From: Geobacteraceae bacterium | Lineage (GTDB): Bacteria > Desulfobacterota > Desulfuromonadia > Geobacterales > Geobacteraceae | Direction of reading: 5' to 3' | Assembly: GCA_012797715.1 (NCBI GenBank) | Contig: JAAZOO010000522.1 | Span: 1-8,837, forward strand | DNA: 8,837 nucleotides | Shown: positions 1-7,110 of the stretch, one piece after another | Position numbering within the stretch: the stretch's first letter is position 1 | How the letters are laid out: each line of letters opens with the position of its first letter | The notes under the pieces: generated by a model | Databases searched by the model: none | Told to the model about the DNA's origin: nothing | What the model saw: only the letters and a program-made list of their open reading frames with translations | Translations under genes and position numbers: made by a program

Positions 1-251
1 TCCCGGACCATGACGCGGGCCACGGTGCCAGGAACCCGTGACGAGATGGAATATACGTGAGACTCGATGAATGCGTTGTCTGTTTCCACATGCGTCTTGC
101 TTTTCACCCAGAGACGCATGCCGAAGATGCACGCTCCAACGGCCAGCAGAATGAGAACAATGCCTGCGTGCTTCCGTTTGCTGCCGTATTTCCCCGGCGT
201 TGGCGCTTCGTTTCCCGGGGCGGTCCCGGCAGTGGTATGTTCCTCGGTCAT
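1..251 (-). CDS. emrA: EmrA/HlyD-family efflux adaptor, N-terminal part (cut by window edge)
   Basis: This is a membrane fusion (periplasmic adaptor) protein that would link the inner-membrane DHA2 transporter to the TolC-like channel of the same operon. Only the first 83 codons are in the window and the gene continues past position 1. Seen: an ATG at 251 with an AGGGAGGA Shine-Dalgarno about 6 nt upstream; a hydrophilic N-terminus (residues 1-28); one membrane anchor, about residues 29-49 (IVLILLAVGACIFGMRLWV); then VETDNAFIESHVYSIS followed by RVPGTVARVMV. This matches the 'TD(D/N)A...V.I...V.G.V..V.V' start of the barrel-sandwich domain in EmrA, VceA and HlyD proteins. It begins 29 nt after the TolC-family gene stops, so it is the last visible operon gene. 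The family call is secure; the emrA symbol is by homology only and the drug substrate cannot be read from sequence. Confidence 0.9.
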   Translation of the reverse strand, partial: MTEEHTTAGTAPGNEAPTPGKYGSKRKHAGIVLILLAVGACIFGMRLWVKSKTHVETDNAFIESHVYSISSRVPGTVARVMVR

Positions 252-280
252 CCCTATCCTCCCTGTAAGGCAGTCACGGG

Positions 281-1552
281 CTACAGCTCACCCTTTGCTT
301 TCCGTATCCGGGCAACAGCGACCTGGTGATCGAAGATTGCACGGTAGTATTCGGTCTTGGTCCTGGTGAGGAGGGTCTGGGCATCTATCACATCAGTGGC
401 GGTGCCCACGTGCTCCTGGTACCGGTTCTTGTTGATGCGCAGGTTTTCCTCCCCCTGCCGCACCGCTTTCTCCGCCGTAGCAATCCGCTCCGCGGCAATG
501 CGGGCGTCGTTGACCGCCGTGTCATACTCAAGGCGGACCTGCTCTTTCAGTGCCGAGAGCTTCTCTTCGCTCCGGGCCCGTGACTGGACCGCCTGCCGGT
601 AACGCGAGGTGGTGGCGAAACCGTCGAAGAGGTTTACCCGCAGCCCCACGGTCGCATGGAGGATGGTCTGCTCCTGCACCCGATCGTTCTCCACGTAATC
701 GGCTCCGATGCGGGCGAACAGTTCTGGGAGGAAGAGACTCCTGCTCTCCTTGATGGCAAGCTCGTCGGCGCGGATACCCTGCCGCAGCGCCTTCACTTCC
801 GCCCGGGCGTCCGGGTCGAATCCGGTCCCGTTTCCCTCGTCGCCAGAGGCATCCCTCGCCGCCGGCTCCTCCAGATCGGCGCGGAAGGACGGTGGTTGCC
901 CAATCAGGTAGTTGAGGTAGAGGCGGCCGTTCGCGACCCGGTTTGCCTCCATGAGCCGATGCTGCCTGCTGGCAGCCAGTTGCACCTCGGCCTGGAGCAG
1001 GTCGTTGCGCGTCACCACACCCTGCTGGAAGAGATTCTTCGCCACGCGCAGGTGGTCAGTCATCTGCGCCACCTCGTCCTCCGCGGCCTGGAGGAGCTTC
1101 TCGTATTCCAGGATTCCGTAGTAGGCCTGGATCACCTGCAGAAAGACATCCTGCTCGCGGGCGGTATAGGTGAGAGCCGCTGCGTCCCGCACGGCCTGTG
1201 CCCGGCTGTGGCGGGCGGACGTCCGTCCGAAATCGTAGAGGGTCTGTTCGGCCGTAGCGGAGAAGAACGGGTACTCCTTCTGCTGGGTTCTCATGGTCAT
1301 GCCCTGAATGAGGAAGGCCTGGGGATCCTGCTGAACGGTATAGCCGCCGTGGAAATCGAGGCGCGGCAGGAATCCGCTCCGGGCGATGCCGATTCCTTCG
1401 GACGCTATCTTCGTGTCAAAGGCGGTGACCTTCAGTTCGGGGTTTGCCGCTGCCGCCCTGTTCAGGCAGTCCCGCAGCGTCAGCCTTTCCGCGTACGCGG
1501 CTCCCGTCAGGAGAAGCGTTGCCCAGATGGTTGCGAGGATGATTCGTGCCAT
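281..1552 (-). CDS. TolC-family outer membrane efflux channel
   Basis: This 423-residue outer-membrane factor should form the trimeric exit duct of the efflux pump encoded around it. Seen: a Sec signal peptide, MARIILATIWATLLLTGAAYA, with a likely cleavage after AYA (residue 21); then ERLTLRDCLNRAAAANPELK, the usual start of OEP-domain proteins. Two alpha-helical/beta halves follow, including the LRVAKNLFQQGVVTRNDLLQAE helix region and the second-half counterpart ending in NRYQEHVGTATDVIDAQ, both typical of TolC relatives. The length fits the family (about 420-500). The frame stays open upstream to an ATG at 1708, which overlaps the transporter stop. I chose 1552 because it gives a clean signal peptide and has AGGGAG 8 nt upstream, whereas the extension is Arg/Pro-rich and would bury the signal. 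It lies between the transporter (145-nt gap) and the adaptor (29-nt gap). Confidence 0.93.
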   Translation of the reverse strand: MARIILATIWATLLLTGAAYAERLTLRDCLNRAAAANPELKVTAFDTKIASEGIGIARSGFLPRLDFHGGYTVQQDPQAFLIQGMTMRTQQKEYPFFSATAEQTLYDFGRTSARHSRAQAVRDAAALTYTAREQDVFLQVIQAYYGILEYEKLLQAAEDEVAQMTDHLRVAKNLFQQGVVTRNDLLQAEVQLAASRQHRLMEANRVANGRLYLNYLIGQPPSFRADLEEPAARDASGDEGNGTGFDPDARAEVKALRQGIRADELAIKESRSLFLPELFARIGADYVENDRVQEQTILHATVGLRVNLFDGFATTSRYRQAVQSRARSEEKLSALKEQVRLEYDTAVNDARIAAERIATAEKAVRQGEENLRINKNRYQEHVGTATDVIDAQTLLTRTKTEYYRAIFDHQVAVARIRKAKGEL

Positions 1553-1697
1553 GGAATATCTCCCTGTCTGCCCGTCCGGTGCCCGGAAGGAGGGTTTCCT
1601 GGGCCGGAGGGGGTTGCTGTCCAAGAACGGGTGCCGTGTCAACCGGGTAATTCGCTCCCTCACGGGTTCTCCTTCCCCCCTGTATCCGTGGCCGGCT

Positions 1698-3236
1698 CTA
1701 CGGCGCATACCGGGGCTTCCGGAGGAAGTAGAGGAAGGGGATAATGGCCAGGAACGCCAGGCCGAGAACCCAGAAGATGCGGGTATAGGCGAGGAGGGCC
1801 GCTTCCCGCTCCACCATCCGGTACAGGATGCCCAGCGCGGCCTTCTGGGACGAGACGGCCTCCAGCCCGCGCAGCACAGCGGCTTCCGTCAGTTCCCTGA
1901 AACGCGACTGCAGGAGCGGGTTGTACGGATTGACGTGTCCGGCCAGGTGAGCTTGGTAGAACTGGGCGAGCCGGGTGAGCATGGTGGCGGACAGGGCGAT
2001 GCCGACGCTGCCGCCGATATTGCGCAGCAGGTTGTAGATGCCGGTGGCGTTCCCCATTTCCACCCGGGGGATATTGGCCAGGGCGAGCCGTGTCAGGGGT
2101 GGGAAGATCATTCCCAGGGCCGCCCCGAGCATGACACGCGGCCACACGAAGTCCCAGTAGGAGGCCTGCAGGGTGAAACCCCGCATGAAGAACAGGGAGA
2201 TGGCGCCCAGCACCAGGCCCGCCAAAATGATCCACCTGCCGCTCCGTCGCTGGATGTAGGCGCCGACTGCCGGCATGACGATGACCGACGCAATGCCTCC
2301 CGGAGCCATGACCAGCCCGGCGTTGGTGGCGCTATACCCCATCAGGGTCTGGAGAAAGAGGGGGAGCATCACCACCGAGCCGTAGAGGCAGAAACCGACC
2401 ATGAACATCACGAAATTGCCGGATGCGAAAGCCGCATCCCTGAACAGCCGCAGGTTTACGATGGGGTGCTCGTGTTTCAGCTCCGTGTAGACGAACAGGA
2501 CCAGCGAAACCACCGAAATGACGGAAAAGGTGATGATAAAGGACGAGTTGAACCAGTCGTCCTGCTGTCCCTTGTCCAGCACCACCTGCAGGGAACCGAT
2601 TCCCAGGGTCAGGAGCGCCAGGCCCCAGTAGTCGATGCTCGCCTTGTGGCGTTTCAGGTAGGGCGGATCGAAGATGAAGTACCGGGCCATGATCACGGCG
2701 AGGATGCCCACCGGGATATTGATGTAGAATATCCAGCGCCACGACATGTTGTCCGTGATCCAGCCGCCCAGCGTCGGCCCGACAACCGGTCCGAACATGG
2801 CGCCGATGCCGAAGATGGCCATGGCCATCCCCCCCTCCTGGGGGGGGAAGGATTCCATCATGATGGCCTGGCTCATGGGGATCAGCGCTCCTCCCGCCGC
2901 TCCCTGCAGAATCCGGAAGAAAACGAGCGCCCCCAGATTCGGGGCCATGCCGCAGAGAAAAGACGAGAACGTGAACATGATGATGCAGGAGATGAGGAAC
3001 CTCTTCCTGCCGAACATGCGCGCCAGCCAGCCGGTCATGGGCATGATCACCGCATTGCTGATGAGGTAGGAAGTGAGGACCCAGGTGACCTCGTCGGTCC
3101 CTGCGTTGAGGTTCCCCTGCATGTGGGGAAGGGCCACATTGGCGATGGAGGTGTCCACAATCTCCATGAAGGCGGGTATCATGACCGTGAGGGTGATGAG
3201 CCACTTGTTAACCGGCCGGGTGCGATCGTCTGTCAT
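1698..3236 (-). CDS. emrB: DHA2-family (EmrB/QacA) multidrug MFS transporter
   Basis: This 512-residue inner-membrane proton-drug antiporter of the 14-helix DHA2 group is the energy-coupled part of the tripartite pump. Seen: helix 1 with the DHA2 signature DTSIANVALPHM (residues 28-39); motif A GWLARMFGRKR (69-79); motif B RILQGAAGG (108-116); antiporter motif C GAMFGPVVGPTLGG (145-158); WRWIFYINIPVG (166-177); and many further hydrophobic segments up to a short basic C-terminus, RKPRYAP. The length matches EmrB (about 512). The start at 3236 has GAGGGG 4 nt upstream and lies 1 nt after the repressor stop, so translation is probably coupled. A longer frame reaching 3299 would overlap the repressor and lacks homology. 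The codons near 2829-2847 contain a C7-TCCT-G8 tract, but the frame is intact. The substrate is unknown; emrB is by homology. Confidence 0.94.
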   Translation of the reverse strand: MTDDRTRPVNKWLITLTVMIPAFMEIVDTSIANVALPHMQGNLNAGTDEVTWVLTSYLISNAVIMPMTGWLARMFGRKRFLISCIIMFTFSSFLCGMAPNLGALVFFRILQGAAGGALIPMSQAIMMESFPPQEGGMAMAIFGIGAMFGPVVGPTLGGWITDNMSWRWIFYINIPVGILAVIMARYFIFDPPYLKRHKASIDYWGLALLTLGIGSLQVVLDKGQQDDWFNSSFIITFSVISVVSLVLFVYTELKHEHPIVNLRLFRDAAFASGNFVMFMVGFCLYGSVVMLPLFLQTLMGYSATNAGLVMAPGGIASVIVMPAVGAYIQRRSGRWIILAGLVLGAISLFFMRGFTLQASYWDFVWPRVMLGAALGMIFPPLTRLALANIPRVEMGNATGIYNLLRNIGGSVGIALSATMLTRLAQFYQAHLAGHVNPYNPLLQSRFRELTEAAVLRGLEAVSSQKAALGILYRMVEREAALLAYTRIFWVLGLAFLAIIPFLYFLRKPRYAP

Positions 3237-3237
3237 G

Positions 3238-3900
3238 CTACCCCTCTTCACCGCGAAGCCGTTTCCTCTCTTCTTCCGCCCGCAGCCCGGCCAGGGCATG
3301 CAGGCTGAAGGAGAGAATCTGGTCTGCTATCGTACCGATGTCGGAGGGATCGAAGCGGTGCTCCGACGACATGCGGGTGATGACCGATCTGCTGAAGAGG
3401 TAGAAGAGGCACTGGCTCATCACGCTTCGGCTGCAGGCAAGCACCGTCTCTTCCTCGGCGGCATCCCCCAGGAGGGATTGCACGATGTCCACCAGCTGCC
3501 CGAACAGGGAGCGGATCCCTTCCTCTATCATCATGTCCAGCGCACTGGTCGGTTCCACCATCTCCCGCATTACCAGCGTGCCGAAGCACAGGGTGCGCTC
3601 GTCAAAGGCCGTGCGGAGGAGAAAGGAACGGATAAAGGCAAGAAGTTGTTCCTGCGGTGATGCATCGGGAGACAGACCGCAGGTGGTGGGGTATCGTTCG
3701 TATGCCTGTCGGCGAAGGTAGCGGATCGTTTCGCTGTAGAGGGCTTCCTTGCTCCCGAAATGGTAGTTGACGGCAGCGAGATTCACCTGGGCGCGGCCGC
3801 AGATCATGCGGATGGTGGTTGCGGCGAAACCGTGCTCGGCGAATATGGAAGCCGCAGCTTCCAGGATGCGTATCCTGGTTTCCGGCAATTCCGTGTCCAT
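3238..3900 (-). CDS. TetR/AcrR-family repressor, CecR/CerR-like
   Basis: This 220-residue one-component repressor very likely controls the efflux operon in which it is the first gene. Seen: an N-terminal DNA-binding domain, TRIRILEAAASIFAEHGF (residues 8-25), followed by the helix-turn-helix ATTIRMICGRAQVNLAAVNYH and FGSKEALY, the canonical TetR pattern, at about residues 27-55. The ligand-binding half contains LCFGTLVMREMVEPTSALDM, which resembles the C-terminal domain of E. coli CecR (YbiH)-type regulators that control HlyD-type exporters. The start at 3900 has GGGAGGAG about 9 nt upstream. The frame is open up to 3999, but the extension would run through the operator palindrome and promoter. 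Its TAG is separated by one base from the transporter ATG. The CecR-like assignment is less certain than TetR membership. Confidence 0.92.
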   Translation of the reverse strand: MDTELPETRIRILEAAASIFAEHGFAATTIRMICGRAQVNLAAVNYHFGSKEALYSETIRYLRRQAYERYPTTCGLSPDASPQEQLLAFIRSFLLRTAFDERTLCFGTLVMREMVEPTSALDMMIEEGIRSLFGQLVDIVQSLLGDAAEEETVLACSRSVMSQCLFYLFSRSVITRMSSEHRFDPSDIGTIADQILSFSLHALAGLRAEEERKRLRGEEG

Positions 3901-3939
3901 TCGTGGAGGCTCCTCCCGGAGGTCAAGTGCGCAAACGCT

Positions 3940-3969
3940 TGTATCAAACAAATGTTTGAAACGCAACAA
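3940..3969 (-). promoter_or_regulatory. Possible promoter of the efflux operon
   Basis: Read on the minus strand there is a TTGTTG (3969-3964), an 18-nt spacer and GATACA (3945-3940). The match to the sigma70 consensus is modest (the -10 is weak), but the operator palindrome falls inside the spacer and abuts the -10, a layout that would let the repressor exclude RNA polymerase. The exact boxes are uncertain. Confidence 0.3.
3944..3959. promoter_or_regulatory. Probable TetR operator: perfect 7-2-7 palindrome
   Basis: Seen: TCAAACA-AA-TGTTTGA, a perfect inverted repeat with 7-bp arms, 44 bp upstream of the repressor start. Immediately beside it, 3932-3941 (CAAACGCTTG) is an imperfect inverted repeat with the same CAA/TTG ends. 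Palindromes of about 16 bp directly ahead of a divergent or self-linked tetR gene are the usual TetR-family operators. I infer that this repressor binds here and represses the whole operon including itself. Confidence 0.6.
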
Positions 3970-3991
3970 AAAAATTCCGCACCGGTTACGG
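3968..3991 (-). terminator. Possible weak terminator downstream of the transglycosylase gene
   Basis: On the minus strand CCGTA-ACCGG-TGCGG can form a 5-bp stem (one G-U pair) with a 5-nt loop, followed after AA by a run of seven T (3974-3968). It lies about 100 nt after the slt stop and just ahead of the efflux promoter. The short stem makes this tentative; the T-run may simply be an AT-rich promoter upstream region. The rest of 3992-4092 shows no gene or clear signal. Confidence 0.3.
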
Positions 3992-4092
3992 GTGGGCAAC
4001 GGAAGGGCAGCGTCCCATCGGAGCAGATGCCCTGCCCCGGGCCTCCCGTGGGAAGGGGGGCCGGAGGGAGAAAGAATAGAGGTTTCGGCGCA

Positions 4093-6279
4093 CTAGTCGG
4101 CCAAAGGGCGTGAAGGGGGTGCGGGGGAGGCGCCGGCCGAGGAGTACGGGCGCTGCGTGCCGGAGGACGGCGCGACTGCCGGCTCCCCGGACGTGGTGCC
4201 GTAGAGCCGGCGGTAGACCTCCGCTGCCGCCATGACCTTCTTCACGTATTCGCGGGTTTCGGGGTAGGGGATGCTTTCGATAAACTCATCCTCGCCAAGG
4301 GAGGGGAATTTGGTGCGCCATCGCTGCACCGGTACCGCCCCGGCATTGTATGCGGCCACCGCCGACACGGTGTTGCCGTTGAAACGGTCCAGGAGCTGTT
4401 TCAGGTAGCGGGTCCCGAACTTGACGTTCACATCGGTCTGGTGGAGCAGGGCCGGAGTGAGCGCTTCGCTCATCCCCCGCGCCGTTGCCGGCATGAGCTG
4501 CATGAGCCCCACCGCGCCCGCGGGGGAGAGAGCGTCAGGGGAAAAGGTGCTTTCCGCCCGGATCAGGGCATAGGTCAGGTGCTCGCTGATGCCGGCAGCC
4601 GATGCATGGCGGGAAACCGACTCCCTGAATCCGGCGGGATAGAGGATGGCCCAGATAAAGGGGGTCGTGGGGTCCTGCTGCCGGGGCGGGTCTGCAGCGA
4701 ACAAACCCATGGCGTAAGGGTAGTCCTCCATGGCAAGGTAGAGGGCCGCCACGTCCAGGGAGCCCCTGAAGGAGGCGCCTTTTCTCTTCTTGATGGAGGC
4801 GAGCTCCATGCGCGCCTCCTCCCGGAGTCCGAGGGTGACGAGGGCACGCGCCCGCTCGAAGCCCGACGGCAGGGGAAGGGTGGAGAGCAGTGCGGGAGTG
4901 ATGGACGGAATCAGGGTGGTGCGGCTTCCGGTTTCCTTTTCGATGTTCAGGGAGTAATACCCGGCCGGGTATTCTTCTCGCAGCAGGGCATACGTATCCC
5001 GGGCCGCGTCCCGGGAACCCGCCCTGTCATAGGAGCGGCCCAGCCAGTAGAGAGCCTTCTCCCGGTACTCGGGATTTCCTGCCAGGGCACGGAAGGAATC
5101 GGCGGCAGCGGGGTACTCTCCCGCCAGGTAGAGAATCCAGCCCGTCTCCCACCGGGCGCGGGGGGCTGTGGACGACGCCGGGTAGTCGTTCAGCAGCTTT
5201 TTCAGGGTGGAGAGCGCTTCACGGTTTTCCCCTGCCTGTTTCCTTATGAGCGCAGCCTGGAGCAGGGCGTCATCGGCCAGTTCCGATTGGGGCCGGGTTT
5301 CCGCAAGGCTCTGAAAGATGCCCAGCGCATCCTTTTCCCTCCCCATCCGGTCCAGGAGGGTGGCGTACCAGTAGGCCGCCTCGTCCCGGTATTCCGGATA
5401 GGGAGAATCCGGGGAAGAGAGCCGGGCGAGTGCCTGGTGCGCTTCGCCGTTTCTTTTTACCCGGAAGAGGGCCAGGGCGCTCCTGAATGCCAGTTTGCCG
5501 CGCAGGTTTTCGGGGAGCGAGTCGGGCACCACCAGGGAGAACGTGGCAAGGGCTTCCCGGTATTTTTTCAGATCAAAGAGGGTGCATCCGCGTTTGAAGA
5601 GCTCCTCGCCACTGTAGGGAGGGACCGGGACTCCGGCGGAACGGAGTCTGGTGAGTTCTGCCTCCGCGGCGGACGCAATATCCTTTCCCGGGTAGGTGAG
5701 CCAGATTCCCCGCAGGTCCCGGGCCGCTCCCTCCCGGTCGCCGAGCTTTTCCCGGCAGAGAACGGCCTGGTAGCGGGCCCGCAGGGCATCGTTTCCCGAT
5801 GCATAGGTTTCCACGCAGCGGAGATAGGCATCCAGAGCGGCCTGGAAGTCCCCTTTCCGGAAAAGGATATCCGCGGTCAGGAAGTCGCCGGAACGGGCCA
5901 GGGGGCTCTGGGGGTAGTCTGCGCGCATCCTGCGGAGCAGGGGCAGGGCCTCGTCGAAACGAGACAGGTGCATGAGGGCCCGAGCCCGGTAGAAGAGGGC
6001 GAAGTCTCCCAGAAGGGGGAACGCATCCGCGTTTCCCGTCAGGACGCGTTCCGCTTCGTCCCATCTTTCCAGGCGGCAGGAGGCGACGCCGAAAACGAAG
6101 TCCCGTGCCGGGCCCGTCGGGATCCGGAGCGCCGACTCGCGGGCACCGGAATACTCCCGCCGCGCCATCTTTTCCCCAATGCCGCGCAGGGCCTCGTCAT
6201 CCCAGGAAAGCAGGGACGCCCGTGACACGGAGATAGAAAGGAGCAGAATGATAATGAGCAGGGGGATGTGTCGGTACAA
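4093..6279 (-). CDS. slt: Soluble lytic murein transglycosylase (GH23) with TPR-like repeats
   Basis: This periplasmic enzyme cleaves the MurNAc-GlcNAc bond of peptidoglycan to give 1,6-anhydro-MurNAc products, for wall turnover and insertion of envelope machines. It has 728 residues against about 645 for E. coli Slt70. Seen: an N-terminal signal segment, YRHIPLLIIILLLSISVSRA (residues 2-21), then a long alpha-helical region of TPR-like repeats (about 30-440; for example RFDEALPLLRRMRADYP, EKDALGIFQSLAETRPQSE and EYPAAADSFRAL), which replaces the Slt70 superhelical doughnut. The C-terminal SLT domain (about 560-695) has catalytic Glu576 in ALIRAESTF, GLMQLMPATA (591-600) and AYNAG (643-647). 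The tail after 695 is a Pro/Ser/Ala-rich low-complexity extension. The start codon is TTG at 6279, supported by AGAGGAG 8 nt upstream; no in-frame ATG gives a signal peptide. Transcribed alone from its own promoter. Confidence 0.95.
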   Translation of the reverse strand: MYRHIPLLIIILLLSISVSRASLLSWDDEALRGIGEKMARREYSGARESALRIPTGPARDFVFGVASCRLERWDEAERVLTGNADAFPLLGDFALFYRARALMHLSRFDEALPLLRRMRADYPQSPLARSGDFLTADILFRKGDFQAALDAYLRCVETYASGNDALRARYQAVLCREKLGDREGAARDLRGIWLTYPGKDIASAAEAELTRLRSAGVPVPPYSGEELFKRGCTLFDLKKYREALATFSLVVPDSLPENLRGKLAFRSALALFRVKRNGEAHQALARLSSPDSPYPEYRDEAAYWYATLLDRMGREKDALGIFQSLAETRPQSELADDALLQAALIRKQAGENREALSTLKKLLNDYPASSTAPRARWETGWILYLAGEYPAAADSFRALAGNPEYREKALYWLGRSYDRAGSRDAARDTYALLREEYPAGYYSLNIEKETGSRTTLIPSITPALLSTLPLPSGFERARALVTLGLREEARMELASIKKRKGASFRGSLDVAALYLAMEDYPYAMGLFAADPPRQQDPTTPFIWAILYPAGFRESVSRHASAAGISEHLTYALIRAESTFSPDALSPAGAVGLMQLMPATARGMSEALTPALLHQTDVNVKFGTRYLKQLLDRFNGNTVSAVAAYNAGAVPVQRWRTKFPSLGEDEFIESIPYPETREYVKKVMAAAEVYRRLYGTTSGEPAVAPSSGTQRPYSSAGASPAPPSRPLAD

Positions 6280-6287
6280 GGGAGTGA

Positions 6288-6294
6288 CTCCTCT
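6288..6294 (-). promoter_or_regulatory. Ribosome binding site that fixes the TTG start of slt
   Basis: AGAGGAG on the minus strand lies 8 nt before TTG (6279-6277). It is the reason for accepting a rare TTG start; the reading frame upstream contains no better initiator. Confidence 0.65.
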
Positions 6295-6332
6295 CGATGA
6301 GCCGTTCTTGAACGGGGCCTGGAAAGCATGGA

Positions 6333-6367
6333 GGGACGCCGCCTTGTGCCGGATCGCGGGGCGTCCC
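6333..6367 (-). other. Stem-loop in the slt 5' untranslated region
   Basis: GGGACGCC (6333-6340) and GGCGTCCC (6360-6367) are perfect inverted arms around a 19-nt loop. With transcription starting near 6383 this hairpin would sit in the leader of the slt mRNA, about 54 nt before the start codon. No U-run follows it on the minus strand, so it is not an obvious terminator. A role in mRNA stability or regulation is only a guess. Confidence 0.35.
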
Positions 6368-6389
6368 GTGCCTCCTTTGTGAGGAAATC

Positions 6390-6418
6390 ATTGTATACAA
6401 TAGCATCCGTCGGGGCAA
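6390..6418 (-). promoter_or_regulatory. Sigma70-like promoter of slt with a palindrome over the -10
   Basis: Minus strand: -35 TTGCCC (6418-6413), a 17-nt spacer, -10 TACAAT (6395-6390), which matches TATAAT at five of six positions. The -10 is the half of a perfect 12-bp palindrome, ATTGTATACAAT (6390-6401), which resembles operators of some GntR-family regulators. No such regulator is encoded in the window, so regulation is inferred only from the palindrome. Confidence 0.55.
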
Positions 6419-6449
6419 CCGGAAAGGGCGGTTTTGGAACGGCGCGGAA

Positions 6450-6498
6450 CGACGGGTGTCCAGCGTCGTCCGACGCGTGCCGAACGACGCTCCACGGA
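6450..6498. repeat. Degenerate heptamer cluster (mainly CGACGnn)
   Basis: Seven consecutive 7-bp units in register: CGACGGG, TGTCCAG, CGTCGTC, CGACGCG, TGCCGAA, CGACGCT, CCACGGA. Three fit CGACGnn, one fits CGTCGnn, and the others are decayed but in phase. GGTTTT (6430-6435) precedes it, as it does two other A-type clusters. Within it, AGCGTCGT (6462-6469) and ACGACGCT (6484-6491) form a perfect 8-bp inverted repeat just after the lipoprotein gene stop. There is no following U-run. Confidence 0.6.
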
Positions 6499-6503
6499 CC
6501 GTA

Positions 6504-7013
6504 TCACATTCCCATGGGAGGGTGAGGGGTATTGTGCTCCTTTTCCTCGGCCATACGCATCCTTTCTTCTTCTTGCATGGCGTTTCTCCCCTCGGGCGTG
6601 TCCGGGTAGAGAGTTACCGAAACGGAATCCTTGTGGATTTTCCACATGGCGCCGGTGGCCGGGTCCACGACCAGGATGCCCAGCAGCCCTCCGAAGATGA
6701 TGTTGCCGAAGTACCAGCCGTTGATTCCCGCCTCAACCGGAACTTCGCGGGGAAGGTAGCCGTTCTTGCTGATTTTCACCCGATATTTTGCGTTTTGAAA
6801 AAATCCTGCGTCATTGGGAAGGGTTGCGGTGAAGGGCGTCCTGGTTTTCAGGATAGTCGTTCCGCTGCGCGTGTCCACGATTTCGCACACGGCGTCGTCG
6901 GGGTGTGAAACGATGGGCAGGGTCTTGGGCCCGCCGGAAACGATGGACGCACACCCGGCGGCAAGGCACAGGGAAAGGGAGAGAATTGATTTCGTCACAT
7001 GATGGAAATGCAT
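6504..7013 (-). CDS. Predicted lipoprotein with PEGA-like segment, function unknown
   Basis: A 169-residue envelope lipoprotein. Seen: an N-terminal n-region and hydrophobic stretch followed by a lipobox, LAAG-C21 (signal peptidase II site), with Ala-Ser after the Cys, so outer-membrane sorting is likely. The middle (about 33-95) has the short beta-strand pattern of PEGA-type domains: AVCEIVDTRSGTTILKTRTP, then YRVKISKNGYLPREVPV. A hydrophobic segment, FGNIIFGGLLGILVVDPATG (102-121), and AMWKI follow, a stretch I associate with small conserved proteobacterial lipoproteins of unknown role. The C-terminus is charged and Met/Pro-rich. The start at 7013 has GGAGG 5 nt upstream. The frame is open to 7232, but that extension only translates heptamer repeats. 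The PEGA relation is a pattern judgement; no function is claimed. I see no clear promoter in 7014-7110. Confidence 0.85.
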   Translation of the reverse strand: MHFHHVTKSILSLSLCLAAGCASIVSGGPKTLPIVSHPDDAVCEIVDTRSGTTILKTRTPFTATLPNDAGFFQNAKYRVKISKNGYLPREVPVEAGINGWYFGNIIFGGLLGILVVDPATGAMWKIHKDSVSVTLYPDTPEGRNAMQEEERMRMAEEKEHNTPHPPMGM

Positions 7014-7110
7014 GGGTACCTCCGTGAATTGATTTTGGAGATACCGTAGAGCAGGGAGGGGAAAAAGGCGAGGACTGCAACGTTGCGGTTTTTCTGAATG
7101 GCGGAAAGGG

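Noticed and set aside
1553..1708. 52-codon upstream extension of the channel protein
   Set aside because: It would place an Arg/Pro-rich stretch before the signal peptide; the start at 1552 has its own Shine-Dalgarno sequence.
2332..3204. A 290-codon frame on the minus strand, overlapping the transporter out of frame
   Set aside because: His/Gly/Arg-rich frameshifted reading of the transporter; no start signal or motif.
1386..3308. A 640-codon open frame on the plus strand
   Set aside because: It is antisense to the transporter and channel genes. Its product is dominated by Gly, His, Arg, Gln, Glu and Asp without a fold signature, the usual mirror of GC-rich codons.
4441..6225. A 594-codon open frame on the plus strand
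   Set aside because: Antisense shadow of slt, which has an unambiguous catalytic domain on the other strand. The shadow product has low-complexity Gly/Arg/Val composition and no motif.
7077..7086. GCAACGTTGC followed by GGTTTTT as a plus-strand terminator
   Set aside because: The palindrome has no loop, the T-run is short, and no plus-strand gene ends there.
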